Assembly: GCF_021545845.1 (NCBI RefSeq) | Contig: NZ_CP088923.1 | Span: 2,294,001-2,358,000 of the forward strand | Source of the DNA: Rhodanobacter thiooxydans | GTDB taxonomy: Bacteria > Pseudomonadota > Gammaproteobacteria > Xanthomonadales > Rhodanobacteraceae | DNA length: 64,000 nucleotides | Reading direction: 5' to 3' | Shown: piece after piece, positions 10,207-18,253 of the stretch | Position numbering within the stretch: the first letter of the stretch is position 1 | Layout of the letters: each line of letters starts with the position of its first letter | Translations under genes and position numbers: made by a program | The notes under the pieces: generated by a model | Databases searched by the model: none | What the model was told of the DNA's origin: nothing | What the model saw: only the letters and a program-made list of their open reading frames with translations

Positions 10207-11565
10207 ATGAACACCAAACCACTCGCATCCATGCTCGCCGCATTGCTGGCGCTGTCGTCGGTGGCGGCCATCGCCGCCGAGCAGGGTAGTGCTTACGTCG
10301 AGAACAACAGCCCGACCGGCGATCCGGTCGTGGATGCCTCGTTCAACCCCTACGCCAAGGGCATGCCGACCTTCCCGGGCTACACCCCGGGCGTGGTCAT
10401 CGACAAGGACAACGTCGAAACCTACAAGGGCATGCTGGACCCGGCGATGTACACCTACGTCAAGAACGGCTGGTACAAGGTGCAAACCCGGCCGACCTTC
10501 TCGGAACTGCTGACCAAGAGCTTCCGTGACGCGACCAAGGCGAGCTACAAGAACGTCAAACTGGATCCCAAGACGCTGCAGCTCGAAGGCTACGTTTCCG
10601 GCCGGCCGTTTCCGCAAGAGCCTTCGCTGGACGACCCGCAGGCAGGCTTGAAGCTGGCCTGGAACTTCCTGCATGGGGTGAACTGGGGCGACAACGGCAC
10701 GATCAACCCGTTCTACTGGCAATACCGGAACATGAAGACGGGGCAGGTGGAGCGCGTCATCGACTTTCAGTTCAACTTCCTCAACTACAAGCACCGGTTC
10801 GAGGATGCGCCGATTCCGGAAGTCACGCCCAACCCCTCCGAGCTGTACCGCGGCATCTACGTCAAGGTGCTGAGTCCGGACGACGTGCGCAATACGCAAT
10901 TGCTGATCCAGCGCTACGATGACGACCGCAAGCAGGACGATGCCTATCTTTACCTGGGCTTCCAGCGGCGCGTGCGGCGGCTGCCTACCGGGCAGACCAC
11001 CGACTCGTTCCTCGGTTCGGACCTGATGATCCAGGACTTCGAGGGCTACAACGACCGCGTGGCGGAGATGAAGTGGACCTACAAGGGCGCCAAGAACATC
11101 CTGATGCCGTTGTACTACCACAACGAGCTGAAGCTGTCGGACGAATTCCCGCAGCCGGACGGCTACAAGTTCGTCGCGTTCGGTGGCCAGGGCGGTTGCT
11201 TCCCGGAGATCACCTGGCAGCTGCGCAAGACCTACGAACTGGAAGCCGTGCCGGTCAACAACGGGTCGCCGGTCAGCAAACGCTTGTTCTATGTGGATGC
11301 GCAGACCGGTGCGCTATCGCGTACGCTGATCTACGACCGCAAGGGCAATCTGTGGAAGAGCTTCATCATCGGCAAGACCGACCCGGACTTCCACCTGCCG
11401 ATCAACAAGCACTCGGGCATCCCGATCGACGACGCGTTCTCGATGGTCGACCTGGAGGCGATGCACTGCACCACTGGTCACTTCAAGGGCCAGATCTCGT
11501 ACAAGCTGAATCCGCCCAGCCTGTTCCAGGTGCAGAACATGCGTGATTCGGGAGGCGGTGACTGA
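10207..11565 (+). CDS. DUF1329 family exported protein
   Basis: 452 aa with a signal peptide (MNTKPLASMLAALLALSSVAAIAAEQ, cleavage after AIAA). The family is periplasmic, and a resemblance to the LolA/LolB fold has been proposed. Visible family blocks include MYTYVKNGWYKVQTRPTF near 80, the VNWGDNGTINPFYWQYRNM region near 155, and a tail with a short histidine- and cysteine-bearing segment (EAMHCTTGH). An AGGAGAGG ribosome site precedes the ATG. With DUF1302 and the RND permease it forms the recurrent three-part set seen beside catabolic genes; the function is unknown. It is the last gene before a strong terminator. Confidence 0.82.
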   Translation: MNTKPLASMLAALLALSSVAAIAAEQGSAYVENNSPTGDPVVDASFNPYAKGMPTFPGYTPGVVIDKDNVETYKGMLDPAMYTYVKNGWYKVQTRPTFSELLTKSFRDATKASYKNVKLDPKTLQLEGYVSGRPFPQEPSLDDPQAGLKLAWNFLHGVNWGDNGTINPFYWQYRNMKTGQVERVIDFQFNFLNYKHRFEDAPIPEVTPNPSELYRGIYVKVLSPDDVRNTQLLIQRYDDDRKQDDAYLYLGFQRRVRRLPTGQTTDSFLGSDLMIQDFEGYNDRVAEMKWTYKGAKNILMPLYYHNELKLSDEFPQPDGYKFVAFGGQGGCFPEITWQLRKTYELEAVPVNNGSPVSKRLFYVDAQTGALSRTLIYDRKGNLWKSFIIGKTDPDFHLPINKHSGIPIDDAFSMVDLEAMHCTTGHFKGQISYKLNPPSLFQVQNMRDSGGGD

Positions 11566-11581
11566 GATCATCCGGTAGAGG

Positions 11582-11609
11582 TGGAGGTCGCGTGCGACCT
11601 CCATCCTTT
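11582..11609 (+). terminator. rho-independent terminator after the DUF1329 gene
   Basis: A perfect 10-bp inverted repeat (TGGAGGTCGC, GT loop, GCGACCTCCA, 11582-11603) is followed by a pyrimidine-rich TCCTTTT run. It lies 17 bases after the DUF1329 stop and would end the meta-cleavage/envelope transcription unit. Confidence 0.8.
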
Positions 11610-11822
11610 TCCGGACGGACGGTTCCGCTCGCTGACACACCGGCTGAGCGCGGCGGGAAGATTGCTGTCGACAGGTCGTTCTGCCCGGCGATAACTGCAA
11701 CACCGCGCAGCAGGCCGGTCATTGATGATGTGATCGTGTGGGCGAAAGTCACCACAGCCTGATCCAAGTGTCCTGTCCGGAGCACCAATTGGCCGAGCGT
11801 TTGGCCATCATGGAGATGAACG

Positions 11823-12413
11823 ATGCAAGCGGTTGATCTGCAGATTTTCTTCAACTTTCGCAGCCCCTATTGTTACCTGGCCTCCAAGCGCATGTTCGAC
11901 TTACTGGACGAGTTCCATGTGAACCTCGTGTGGCTCCCGCTGGGCGGCTGGAGCGGCCGGTCGCCACCGGAGCGTGCCAAGTTCAAAGTGCCCCTTGCGC
12001 GGCAGGATGTCAGCCGCTTTGCCCGGCGGATGGGCATTCCCTACAACCCGCCGCCCAGGACCACGGACCCGACGCGCGCCGGCGCCGTTTCCCTGCTTGC
12101 ACAGGAACAGGGGCGGTTGCGGCCCTACGTGATCGAGGTCATGCGCGCGGAATGGGCCGAAGGCCAGGACATCGGCGACCTGGATGTATTGCTGGCGGTG
12201 GCGGAACGTGTGGGCCTGGATCGAGGCGCCGCGACCGCCGCCGCCGACGATCCGGTTCGCTACGGGGTGCTGGAAGAAAACTGGAGGCGGGCGCAGGAGC
12301 ACGGCATTTTCGGGGTTCCCACCTTCATGGTCGGCGAGGAAATCTACTGGGGGCAGGACCGCATCGATTTCGTACGCGAGCATCTGACTGAATTGCGCCT
12401 GGCCCGCCTCTGA
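11823..12413 (+). CDS. 2-hydroxychromene-2-carboxylate isomerase-like (DSBA/kappa GST) protein
   Basis: 196 aa, the size of NahD-type isomerases. The N-terminal FFNFRSPYCYLASKRM places a Ser at position 14 where NahD uses a Ser to activate glutathione. The C-terminal GIFGVPTFMVGEEIYWGQDRIDFV is the cis-Pro/substrate end of the thioredoxin-like DSBA fold. In naphthalene-type pathways this enzyme isomerises hydroxychromene carboxylate, so its place here hints at bicyclic aromatic substrates upstream of catechol (inference). It stands after the terminator and so is probably transcribed on its own. No ring-cleaving dioxygenase lies beside it in this window. Confidence 0.75.
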   Translation: MQAVDLQIFFNFRSPYCYLASKRMFDLLDEFHVNLVWLPLGGWSGRSPPERAKFKVPLARQDVSRFARRMGIPYNPPPRTTDPTRAGAVSLLAQEQGRLRPYVIEVMRAEWAEGQDIGDLDVLLAVAERVGLDRGAATAAADDPVRYGVLEENWRRAQEHGIFGVPTFMVGEEIYWGQDRIDFVREHLTELRLARL

Positions 12414-12550
12414 CACCTCAATCCCCTTATGCGTATCGTGGCAGTATTTCTAACCGCGTCACGGAGCGACAAGAAAGCACGAAATGAGCTTTGTCCCAGA
12501 TTGGGAAATATGTTGCTGATGCTTCCCACGTGGTCCTCCAGGAGCCTTCA

Positions 12551-12615
12551 CCGCCTTAGGGCCATTTGGCGCTTGAGGCGGACGGCTAAGCCGCCACGCA
12601 GCTCAAGCGTTAACC
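12551..12615 (+). repeat. attC-like imperfect palindrome
   Basis: CGCTTGAG at 12570-12577 pairs with CTCAAGCG at 12602-12609. Nested inside are GGCGG/CCGCC (12577-12581 with 12591-12595) and a GGCTAAGCC centre. The right end runs into GTTAACC, close to the GTTRRRY core of integron attC sites, and a GCCTTAG lies on the left near 12553. The layout resembles a 59-base element, but neither core box is a perfect match and no integron integrase is seen in the window. A chromosomal intergenic hairpin is the alternative. Confidence 0.35.
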
Positions 12616-12649
12616 AGCCACTTCTGGCCGGGATCTGCCACTGGGGCAG

Positions 12650-12676
12650 GGCGATTAGGGCAAGTTATCGGGGGTA
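12650..12676 (+). repeat. core-site-like repeat, copy A (GGCGATT-N7-GTTATCGGGGGTA)
   Basis: GGCGATT, seven unlike bases, then GTTATCGGGGGTA. The same pattern occurs at 14289-14315 in the same orientation with different spacer bases. Read as a recombination core it is CGATTA, spacer GGGCAAG, TTATCG, the same architecture as the palindromes beside the two tnpT genes. It lies 355 bases before the orphan lipoprotein gene. Confidence 0.5.
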
Positions 12677-13030
12677 GGGTGGGCGTCTGTTTTCTGGTGA
12701 CTTGGAAAAACGAGGACGCTTCAACATCACTTCCATTTCAGCGCCTTGCACTGGGCCTCCTGAAGGAGCTAAATCTGCTGTGCGAAGGGGCCGCGGTGCA
12801 ATGCCGCGGCGTGACAAGCGTGGCACTGGCCTAGGAAGCGTTTGATGGGATGGGAATTCTCAGTCTGGTCATCCGATGATCCAGTTGGCATGGGATGCCA
12901 AGTGGCGCCCGCATTCGGCGCCAGGCGTCTGCTCAGTCGCCGTCCTCCTCCGCCTGTAACGGAACGCACGACGCAGTTTGACATCCACGCGAACCCCACG
13001 TCCGCTGTAGTCATGACGAAAGGAGGCCAC

Positions 13031-14119
13031 ATGAAACCCAAATGCGTTGTAATTGCCATCGCTGTGGCACTGCTCACGGGCTGCGCTGCATCGCCCCCGG
13101 TCACGTACAAATACCACCTGACGAACTGGGAGACGACCATCACCGTAACCCAAACGCTCGGCTGTTCCACCGCTGGAGATTATCTAGTCAGCCTCAGCGA
13201 TCCAGCCGTCGAGACGAAGTATTTTGCAGACATGAATTCAGCGGACGATGTAGCGATCGACTTGCAAAACATCAACTCCAAAGTGGCCGACTCCAATTTC
13301 AAGATTGACTACATGAGTGACGGTCGCCTGCAGGGCATCAACAGCACCACAACTGGGCAGGGTGGCGCGATCTTCAAGGCGGCTATTACCGCCGCGGCAA
13401 CATTGTCGCAAATTCCCTTTGGGCTGACCTACAACCCTTCGCCAAGCGTAATCAAAGGAGCGCCTGCTCCCGCAACACAACCGAAAGGTCAATTAGCCAT
13501 CTGCAAGAAGGTGACAAATCTTGGGAACGGCAAACCGATCTCGATCATCTACAAGTACGTTCTCAATGCCGACAAACTCGGCGCTCACGGCCTAATTACG
13601 CTTGAGGCAGACGCCGAATCCATGTCCCTCTACAAAGAGGTCATCACCGCGGGAGCGATTCCTTCTTTCACACTAAGCCTGAGCGATACGAAGTCAGATG
13701 ATGCCGGTGGAAGCTGGGATCCCACCCCTGAGCAAAAGAAGCGGAGTCCTCAAACCCTGAAGGTTCAGGACATGGGCATTGTCACATTGACAATTGCAGA
13801 GCTTGGCGGAGACAAAAAAGAACCTGACAAAACGGCTACCGTCCTGATTCCAAAACACGACACGCACGACTTACCGATTCCCAAGGCGAGACTTTTTGGT
13901 AGCCAGACCTTTACCGTCGCCATGGACGATTCGGGCCGGGTCAAATCGAGCGGATACCAGCACACAACCGGAGTTGCCGACGTCGTCGACGCAATACGGG
14001 AGGCCGCCGACACCCAGACACCAGAAAGCAAAGCGGCAGTGCTCAAGGCACAATCGGATCTCATTGTCCAACAGCACCGCAGGGTCATTTGTATAACTGA
14101 TCCGACGAATTGCAAGTAG
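13031..14119 (+). CDS. hypothetical lipoprotein
   Basis: 362 aa, not recognised. The start at 13031 follows a perfect AGGAGG ribosome site, and the protein begins with a lipoprotein signal ending LLTGC (lipidated Cys at residue 18). The remainder is soluble and polar, mostly predicted beta-rich, with Thr/Asp/Lys-rich stretches and a Cys pair at the C-terminus (ICITDPTNCK). An ATG six codons upstream is possible. Codon use and base composition are visibly less GC-rich than the catabolic operon to the left. It is flanked on both sides by the core-site-like repeat at 12650 and 14289, which suggests it may be part of a mobile cassette (inference). No partner gene is adjacent. Confidence 0.7.
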   Translation: MKPKCVVIAIAVALLTGCAASPPVTYKYHLTNWETTITVTQTLGCSTAGDYLVSLSDPAVETKYFADMNSADDVAIDLQNINSKVADSNFKIDYMSDGRLQGINSTTTGQGGAIFKAAITAAATLSQIPFGLTYNPSPSVIKGAPAPATQPKGQLAICKKVTNLGNGKPISIIYKYVLNADKLGAHGLITLEADAESMSLYKEVITAGAIPSFTLSLSDTKSDDAGGSWDPTPEQKKRSPQTLKVQDMGIVTLTIAELGGDKKEPDKTATVLIPKHDTHDLPIPKARLFGSQTFTVAMDDSGRVKSSGYQHTTGVADVVDAIREAADTQTPESKAAVLKAQSDLIVQQHRRVICITDPTNCK

Positions 14120-14551
14120 CGCAGGGGATCCGGGGCCGCCACCGCGTTTGGAAGCTTTCAGGCGCGGTGCGTGGAACCGGGGGGCGGTCGCCTCGTGAAG
14201 TCGCCAACGCTCTGGGGGCTCGTGGACCGCTTACGATATACACCGACTAGCAAGCCATTACCGAGGACTGGTTCGCCCCGCTTTCGTAGGCGATTCGCCT
14301 GTGTTATCGGGGGTAACCGAGGCAGCCCACGACCCCAAGCGGACGGCGGAACCGGGTGGGCCGAAGCCTTCTTGAAATTGCTAGTGCCAACAGGGGCAAG
14401 TTTGTGTGCACTCTCCGCGCTGCGCGTCGCAGCGCTCGATACGCGGCGACCAGGGAGGGTCAAATTGCGGCTTTGGCCCACGGACAGTCACATCTGCGTG
14501 CGCGGAATCTCCAGAGAGTACGATCGCAGCCTTCACACATACAGGATCGTC
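14120..14551 (+). other. 432-bp gap without a convincing gene
   Basis: Open frames here lack ribosome sites and family features; the long frame leading into the PLD-like gene has its credible start at 14552. The gap contains the second copy of the core-site-like repeat at 14289-14315. Confidence 0.6.
14289..14315 (+). repeat. core-site-like repeat, copy B
   Basis: GGCGATT, seven bases (CGCCTGT), GTTATCGGGGGTA. All twenty fixed positions match copy A at 12650 while all but one of the seven spacer bases differ. As a core it is CGATTC, spacer GCCTGTG, TTATCG. The two copies are direct repeats 1,639 bases apart enclosing the lipoprotein gene. Confidence 0.5.
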
Positions 14552-15535
14552 ATGAGTAGGGTAGTTGCGCTGACTGATGGGCCAACAATACGCGAGTGCG
14601 TTGCAAAGGTGCTGAAGGGCTCCTCTCCGGCATACATCGCCTCGCCATACTGGACGAAAGGAACCCTTGCTGCACTTGGTTTCGGTACCGGCCTGCTCAA
14701 TGGCAAGTTGGCCGTGCTGTGTGACCTCCGTTCGGGTGCGTGCGACCCAGCGGCCATACGGGACATGCTCAAGCGAGGTGCTTCGGTCGTATCGATTGAT
14801 CGTCTACACGCCAAGGTATATATCGGCGACGGTGGCGTTGTTGTTGGATCTGCGAACGCTACGGCGGCCGGACTTTGGCATGGATCGAGCGCAGATGCTG
14901 GAAATCATGAGGCGGCAATGTGGGCGGCGTCCGCCGATGCTGCGCTTCCGTGGTTGGAGTGGTGGCGCGAGTTGGCTGCGGAGGGTGTCGATCTGTCTAA
15001 CAAGCAGATCGCAAACCTGCTCCTGGATATCGCCGATCAGGAGGTAGCAGTGGCAAAGCCGCCTGCGTCCAGTCTGCTCAATGCGTTGATCGACGGCACA
15101 TACAAGGATGGCGCCATACCACTGCATGTGACCATCGATTGGCTCGATGCCGATGATGAGGTCGTAGAGAAGGCGGCGAACCTCTCTAAAGAGCTGCACA
15201 GCACCATCGGCTACTGGCAGCGTTGGCCGACGATGCCGAAACGGGCCAATGTCATCTCGTTCATCCTCGAAGAGGACGGTAGTACCTGGCTCGAGGATGT
15301 CTGGAGAACACCGGATAATCCACGGTTTGCGATGGATCCGGTGACCGAGGCAATCTATGTCAGCAAGGTGGAACTGATCGACGGCCGGTACAAACTAATC
15401 CAACCACGTCGGTGGTCCCGCGCCGCCCGCATGTGCGTCGAGGATCCCATGTACCGGCACCACTTCCGGGGAGGCGGTACCGGCGTGTGTCTGCCCATTG
15501 ATGAGTTCGTACCCTACCTCAAGCAGGCAGGGTGA
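14552..15535 (+). CDS. phospholipase D-like (HKD) domain protein
   Basis: 327 aa from ATG 14552. The N-terminal half looks like a PLD-type nuclease or phosphodiesterase domain: LHAKVYIGDGGVVVGSANAT gives His86-x-Lys88 and Asn102 in the GSxN context, the usual single HKD-like motif of bacterial PLD-family nucleases. There is only one copy, so the active form would need a dimer. The C-terminal half (about 160-327) is not recognised. The long upstream extension of the frame has no ribosome site. Its neighbours are other nuclease-like genes in the same direction, so a role in an anti-phage or plasmid-restriction island is plausible but unproven. Confidence 0.7.
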   Translation: MSRVVALTDGPTIRECVAKVLKGSSPAYIASPYWTKGTLAALGFGTGLLNGKLAVLCDLRSGACDPAAIRDMLKRGASVVSIDRLHAKVYIGDGGVVVGSANATAAGLWHGSSADAGNHEAAMWAASADAALPWLEWWRELAAEGVDLSNKQIANLLLDIADQEVAVAKPPASSLLNALIDGTYKDGAIPLHVTIDWLDADDEVVEKAANLSKELHSTIGYWQRWPTMPKRANVISFILEEDGSTWLEDVWRTPDNPRFAMDPVTEAIYVSKVELIDGRYKLIQPRRWSRAARMCVEDPMYRHHFRGGGTGVCLPIDEFVPYLKQAG

Positions 15536-16014
15536 AGCTCGCCTAGGGCGCCTAAAACATCGCGTGCTCGGCAAAAACTCTACTCGAGAAGGACTTCTGC
15601 TGCTTGGGCCGTTCTACGTACTGTTCAACTTCTTCGATCCACCAGCAGCTTTCGTTGCGAATGAACTGGCCCGAATGCGGGATCGGCGCTAGAGCCCTTC
15701 CTTCCTGTTTGTGGATTTTCAGCCCGAGCCTTTTGTGCGCGAGCGAAAGGAGGAAAGCGCGGGCTCAGGCGGATTAACTGTATCAGGAGCGCGAGAATCG
15801 ACCCCGGAAGATCGCGGGCTTGTCAGTGGAGGAGGATGCCTCATTAGTCTGCCAACGCCGGCACCGGTGACTTGTTGAAGCGTGCACTGGAGGAATCCGG
15901 TTTCATGAGGACTTACCTCGCTGAGCTGGCCAAGGGCAAGGAAGCTCAGGTCGTTGACTGGCCTCTCATCGCGACCAGCGCGTATCCTTTGGATGAGATT
16001 CTAAGGAAGACACC
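15536..16014 (+). other. 479-bp gap with decayed coding traces
   Basis: No complete gene. Plus-strand codons from 15848 to 16024 (SANAGTGDLLKRALEESGFM then a 39-codon frame from ATG 15905 ending IATSAYPLDEIL) read like the tail of a protein and overlap the nuclease start at 16015, so they may be a small coupled leader gene or the end of a broken gene. A minus-strand frame around 15555-15690 also reads protein-like (GQFIRNESCWWIEEVEQYV). I recognise neither. Confidence 0.4.
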
Positions 16015-16923
16015 ATGGCGCTGACCTTGAGCGAACGTGCCGCTGTTGCGGTACTGGCCAAACACCTCTACAGCTACCTCCCAGCCAGTGGAAACATCAA
16101 CACGTCATTTCCTTTGGCCGCTCAGCGTACTGAGGTGTTTGAGGGTTGGCCGGAAGGCCGCAGTAAGGAACCAAGCATCGTGGCCTTGCTGACTTGGATA
16201 ATTGAGCAGCGGCGTGGTCAGTTCTGTTCGTTCATCCAAGAAGTCGTGGCCCAGTCGATGACATGGCGTGGTCGGGCCGGACCAATGACCCGCCAAGAGG
16301 TGGAGGAGTTAAATCGGCTTCTCCTGGGTCTAAAGTTCAAGATTTCAGAGCTTCATGACGCGGCGTTCCTTAGCTCACTTGCAACCGATCCCGTCGCGGG
16401 AAGGACACCTGCTGTGCCGAGCGCGCCAGAAGCTTTGGCGGTAGCGCGATTTGCGGAACTTGAAGCGGAACTGATGGCACTGTCGGCTCTGGCACCGCAG
16501 CCCCGTGGATATGCCTTCGAGAAGTTTCTGGCCAATCTTTTCGATGCGTTCTCGCTTGCAGCACGGGGTGGCTTTCGGAACACCGGCGAGCAGATCGATG
16601 GGAGTTTCGTTCTGCACCACGACACCTATCTACTTGAGGCGAAGTGGCAGAGCGCACCCGTGGATGCCGCTACGTTGCGTGCGTTCGCCGGTAAGGTGGG
16701 CGATAAGGCAACTTGGAGCAGGGGCTTGTTCGTCAGCGAGAGTGGGTTTTCGGTAGATGGCTTGGAGGCATTCGGCCGTGGCCAGCCGGTGGTGTGCATA
16801 GATGGATTGGATCTATACGAGACGCTCAGCCGTCGTCTCAGCTTGGTCGATGTCCTAGCGAAGAAGGTGCGGCGGGCAGCTGAGACCGGGAACCCCTTCA
16901 TCCGGGTGCGCGACTTGTTCTAG
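16015..16923 (+). CDS. Mrr-like restriction endonuclease
   Basis: 302 aa. The C-terminal half carries a PD-(D/E)XK nuclease core of the Mrr/restriction-endonuclease-like type: GYAFEKFLANLFDAF with Glu169, then GGFRNTGEQIDGSF with Asp195, then YLLEAKWQ with Glu208-Ala-Lys210. SESGFSVDGLEAF and VVCIDGLDLYETL follow, as is usual in Mrr proteins. The N-terminal 150 residues are mostly helical and unrecognised, perhaps a sensing or DNA-binding part. Type IV enzymes of this fold cut modified foreign DNA; the actual target here is unknown. No methyltransferase is nearby. Two unknown genes and a nuclease-STAND gene follow in the same direction. Confidence 0.78.
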   Translation: MALTLSERAAVAVLAKHLYSYLPASGNINTSFPLAAQRTEVFEGWPEGRSKEPSIVALLTWIIEQRRGQFCSFIQEVVAQSMTWRGRAGPMTRQEVEELNRLLLGLKFKISELHDAAFLSSLATDPVAGRTPAVPSAPEALAVARFAELEAELMALSALAPQPRGYAFEKFLANLFDAFSLAARGGFRNTGEQIDGSFVLHHDTYLLEAKWQSAPVDAATLRAFAGKVGDKATWSRGLFVSESGFSVDGLEAFGRGQPVVCIDGLDLYETLSRRLSLVDVLAKKVRRAAETGNPFIRVRDLF

Positions 16924-16960
16924 CGTCGCCGCGTCACCTTTGCCGATAGATCTCACAAGG

Positions 16961-17470
16961 ATGCGTCCATTGAACACCGCCAACATTCGCCGTAAAACGA
17001 CTCGCTCCACGAATGAAGAAGCGTTCTGGCACCTGATCGAGTTGGCGGTGCACCTGTTGAACGAGCGGCCACCGAACAGCGCCACAACCTATGCAGTGCG
17101 CGAACTGGTACGGAAAGCCACGGAGAAGGCAGCCAAGTTGCCGCTGACCTCTGGCCCATACACACGCTATATCTCTGACGCGGGTGCTCAGACCGTGAAG
17201 ACGGGGGCCGTGCCGGTCAAGGATCACATCGTACCCATTGCCTATGTGATCGACCTCTGCACTCGCTATCTGCCACCGAGCGTTGAGGAATTAGCCGAGC
17301 GCGTGAAGTTTTGCCGGGCGACTGCGGTGATCTCGACCGAAGAAGACCAAGCGCTCCGAAAAGCGGGCCTGGTGAAGTGCATGCCTGATGATTGGGACGG
17401 CGTGAACCCGTTGGCCCGATACGAAAAAGTAGGCATTATCGTGAGGCCCATACGGGAGTCTGAGTCCTGA
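16961..17470 (+). CDS. hypothetical protein, possibly HNH-like
   Basis: 169 aa from ATG 16961 (a TTG seven codons upstream also fits). Not firmly recognised. The C-terminal half has KDHIVPIAYVIDLC, then ISTEEDQALRKAGLVKCMPDDWDGVNPLARYEKVGI. A lysine-Asp-His start followed by a 'bare, then plain residue plus DW-x(4)-P-x-ARY' tail is seen in some HNH-like proteins of restriction or toxin loci, but the classical HNH residues are not complete here. It follows the Mrr-like gene by 37 bases and precedes the next gene by 50 bases, so the three may be one operon. Confidence 0.55.
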   Translation: MRPLNTANIRRKTTRSTNEEAFWHLIELAVHLLNERPPNSATTYAVRELVRKATEKAAKLPLTSGPYTRYISDAGAQTVKTGAVPVKDHIVPIAYVIDLCTRYLPPSVEELAERVKFCRATAVISTEEDQALRKAGLVKCMPDDWDGVNPLARYEKVGIIVRPIRESES

Positions 17471-17520
17471 CTCGATTTGCATTCGGTTAGCGGAAATACT
17501 GAGCAGAGGAATGGGAGACC

Positions 17521-18093
17521 ATGGAATATCGCGATTTCAAGTTTGCTGACGAAACCACTGCAACCAACCTACGCTTCCTTGCACACTGTTCGGGGCAGGA
17601 GCCCTATGGCGACCATCGCGCGCTGGATTCATTCTTGGTCGGCGTTATTCAGACGCATGAAATGCTGCCAGAAACCCTGAAGCGTCTGATTCCGATTTCA
17701 TGGTGCTACACGAACGGCACGCACTGGAACATGTCCCCTGAGCGCCAACAGGAGCTGTGGCACCGCATCACGGCCGATCTACGCACTGGCATCGAGCGCG
17801 TCGAAGCCGAAGGCCCGAGTATTGATAGTTCGGCGTTGGCTGATCGCAAGGAGACCAAGGGTGAGCGGATTCTTGCCTTGGTGAAAGAGTTGAAGGAGAA
17901 AGGCGAAGACGAGCATCTCGTTAAGCGGCTGGCTTTCGAGGGAGCCGGCAGTGAGGTCGCATTGGATGCTAAGGCATTGCAAAAGCTGTTCGCCAAGAAA
18001 CGTGTTCCCGACATGGCTCAATACAATGCCGAGATCGCTCGCTTGGTCGATCACATAGAGAGGATTGCGAAGCGCTTGCATGGGCTCGGCTAG
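17521..18093 (+). CDS. hypothetical protein
   Basis: 190 aa, not recognised. The ATG at 17521 is preceded by GAGGAATGGGAGACC. Residues 1-80 look globular and rich in aromatics (SWCYTNGTHWNM). Residues 105-190 are highly charged and helical (ALVKELKEKGEDEHL, AEIARLVDHIERIAKRL), likely a coiled coil or interaction tail. It is the last intact gene before a metallophosphoesterase fragment and the nuclease-STAND gene, and it may belong with the Mrr-like gene and the 169-aa protein. Confidence 0.6.
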   Translation: MEYRDFKFADETTATNLRFLAHCSGQEPYGDHRALDSFLVGVIQTHEMLPETLKRLIPISWCYTNGTHWNMSPERQQELWHRITADLRTGIERVEAEGPSIDSSALADRKETKGERILALVKELKEKGEDEHLVKRLAFEGAGSEVALDAKALQKLFAKKRVPDMAQYNAEIARLVDHIERIAKRLHGLG

Positions 18094-18098
18094 GCCAT

Positions 18099-18203
18099 GA
18101 TCTGGTTTTTGCCAGCGACGCCCACCGGCACTTCATGCACTTGTACCAAGTGGTGAAATTCCATCGGCCCGAAGCGCTCATTTTCGTTGGCGATCTGGAA
18201 TGA
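18099..18203 (+). pseudogene. metallophosphoesterase N-terminal fragment
   Basis: Thirty-four codons and a stop read DLVFASDAHRHFMHLYQVV then PEALIFVGDLE. This is the first beta-strand, the GD-x-H-like metal motif (here SDAH) and the GDLE second motif of calcineurin-type phosphoesterases. There is no start codon before it in frame and nothing of the family afterwards, so it is a leftover of a lost gene in the island. Confidence 0.55.
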
Positions 18204-18253
18204 GCTGAGATTGTATCGATACGACCACTTTGACTACGGGAATCAAACCTATC

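Larger units (their letters stand above)
12414..13030 (+). other. 617-bp gap without a convincing gene
   Basis: The only open frames are short and lack family character. The stretch marks the change from GC-rich catabolic DNA to lower-GC accessory DNA. It holds an attC-like imperfect palindrome (12551-12615) and the first copy of a core-site-like repeat (12650-12676), described separately. Confidence 0.6.

Noticed and set aside
12429..12677. 82-codon plus-strand frame between the isomerase and lipoprotein genes
   Set aside because: Runs through the attC-like hairpin and the core-like repeat, has no ribosome site and no protein character.
14171..14551. 127-codon N-terminal extension of the PLD-like protein
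   Set aside because: No ribosome site, composition unlike the domain that follows, and it crosses the core-like repeat; ATG 14552 gives a normal protein.
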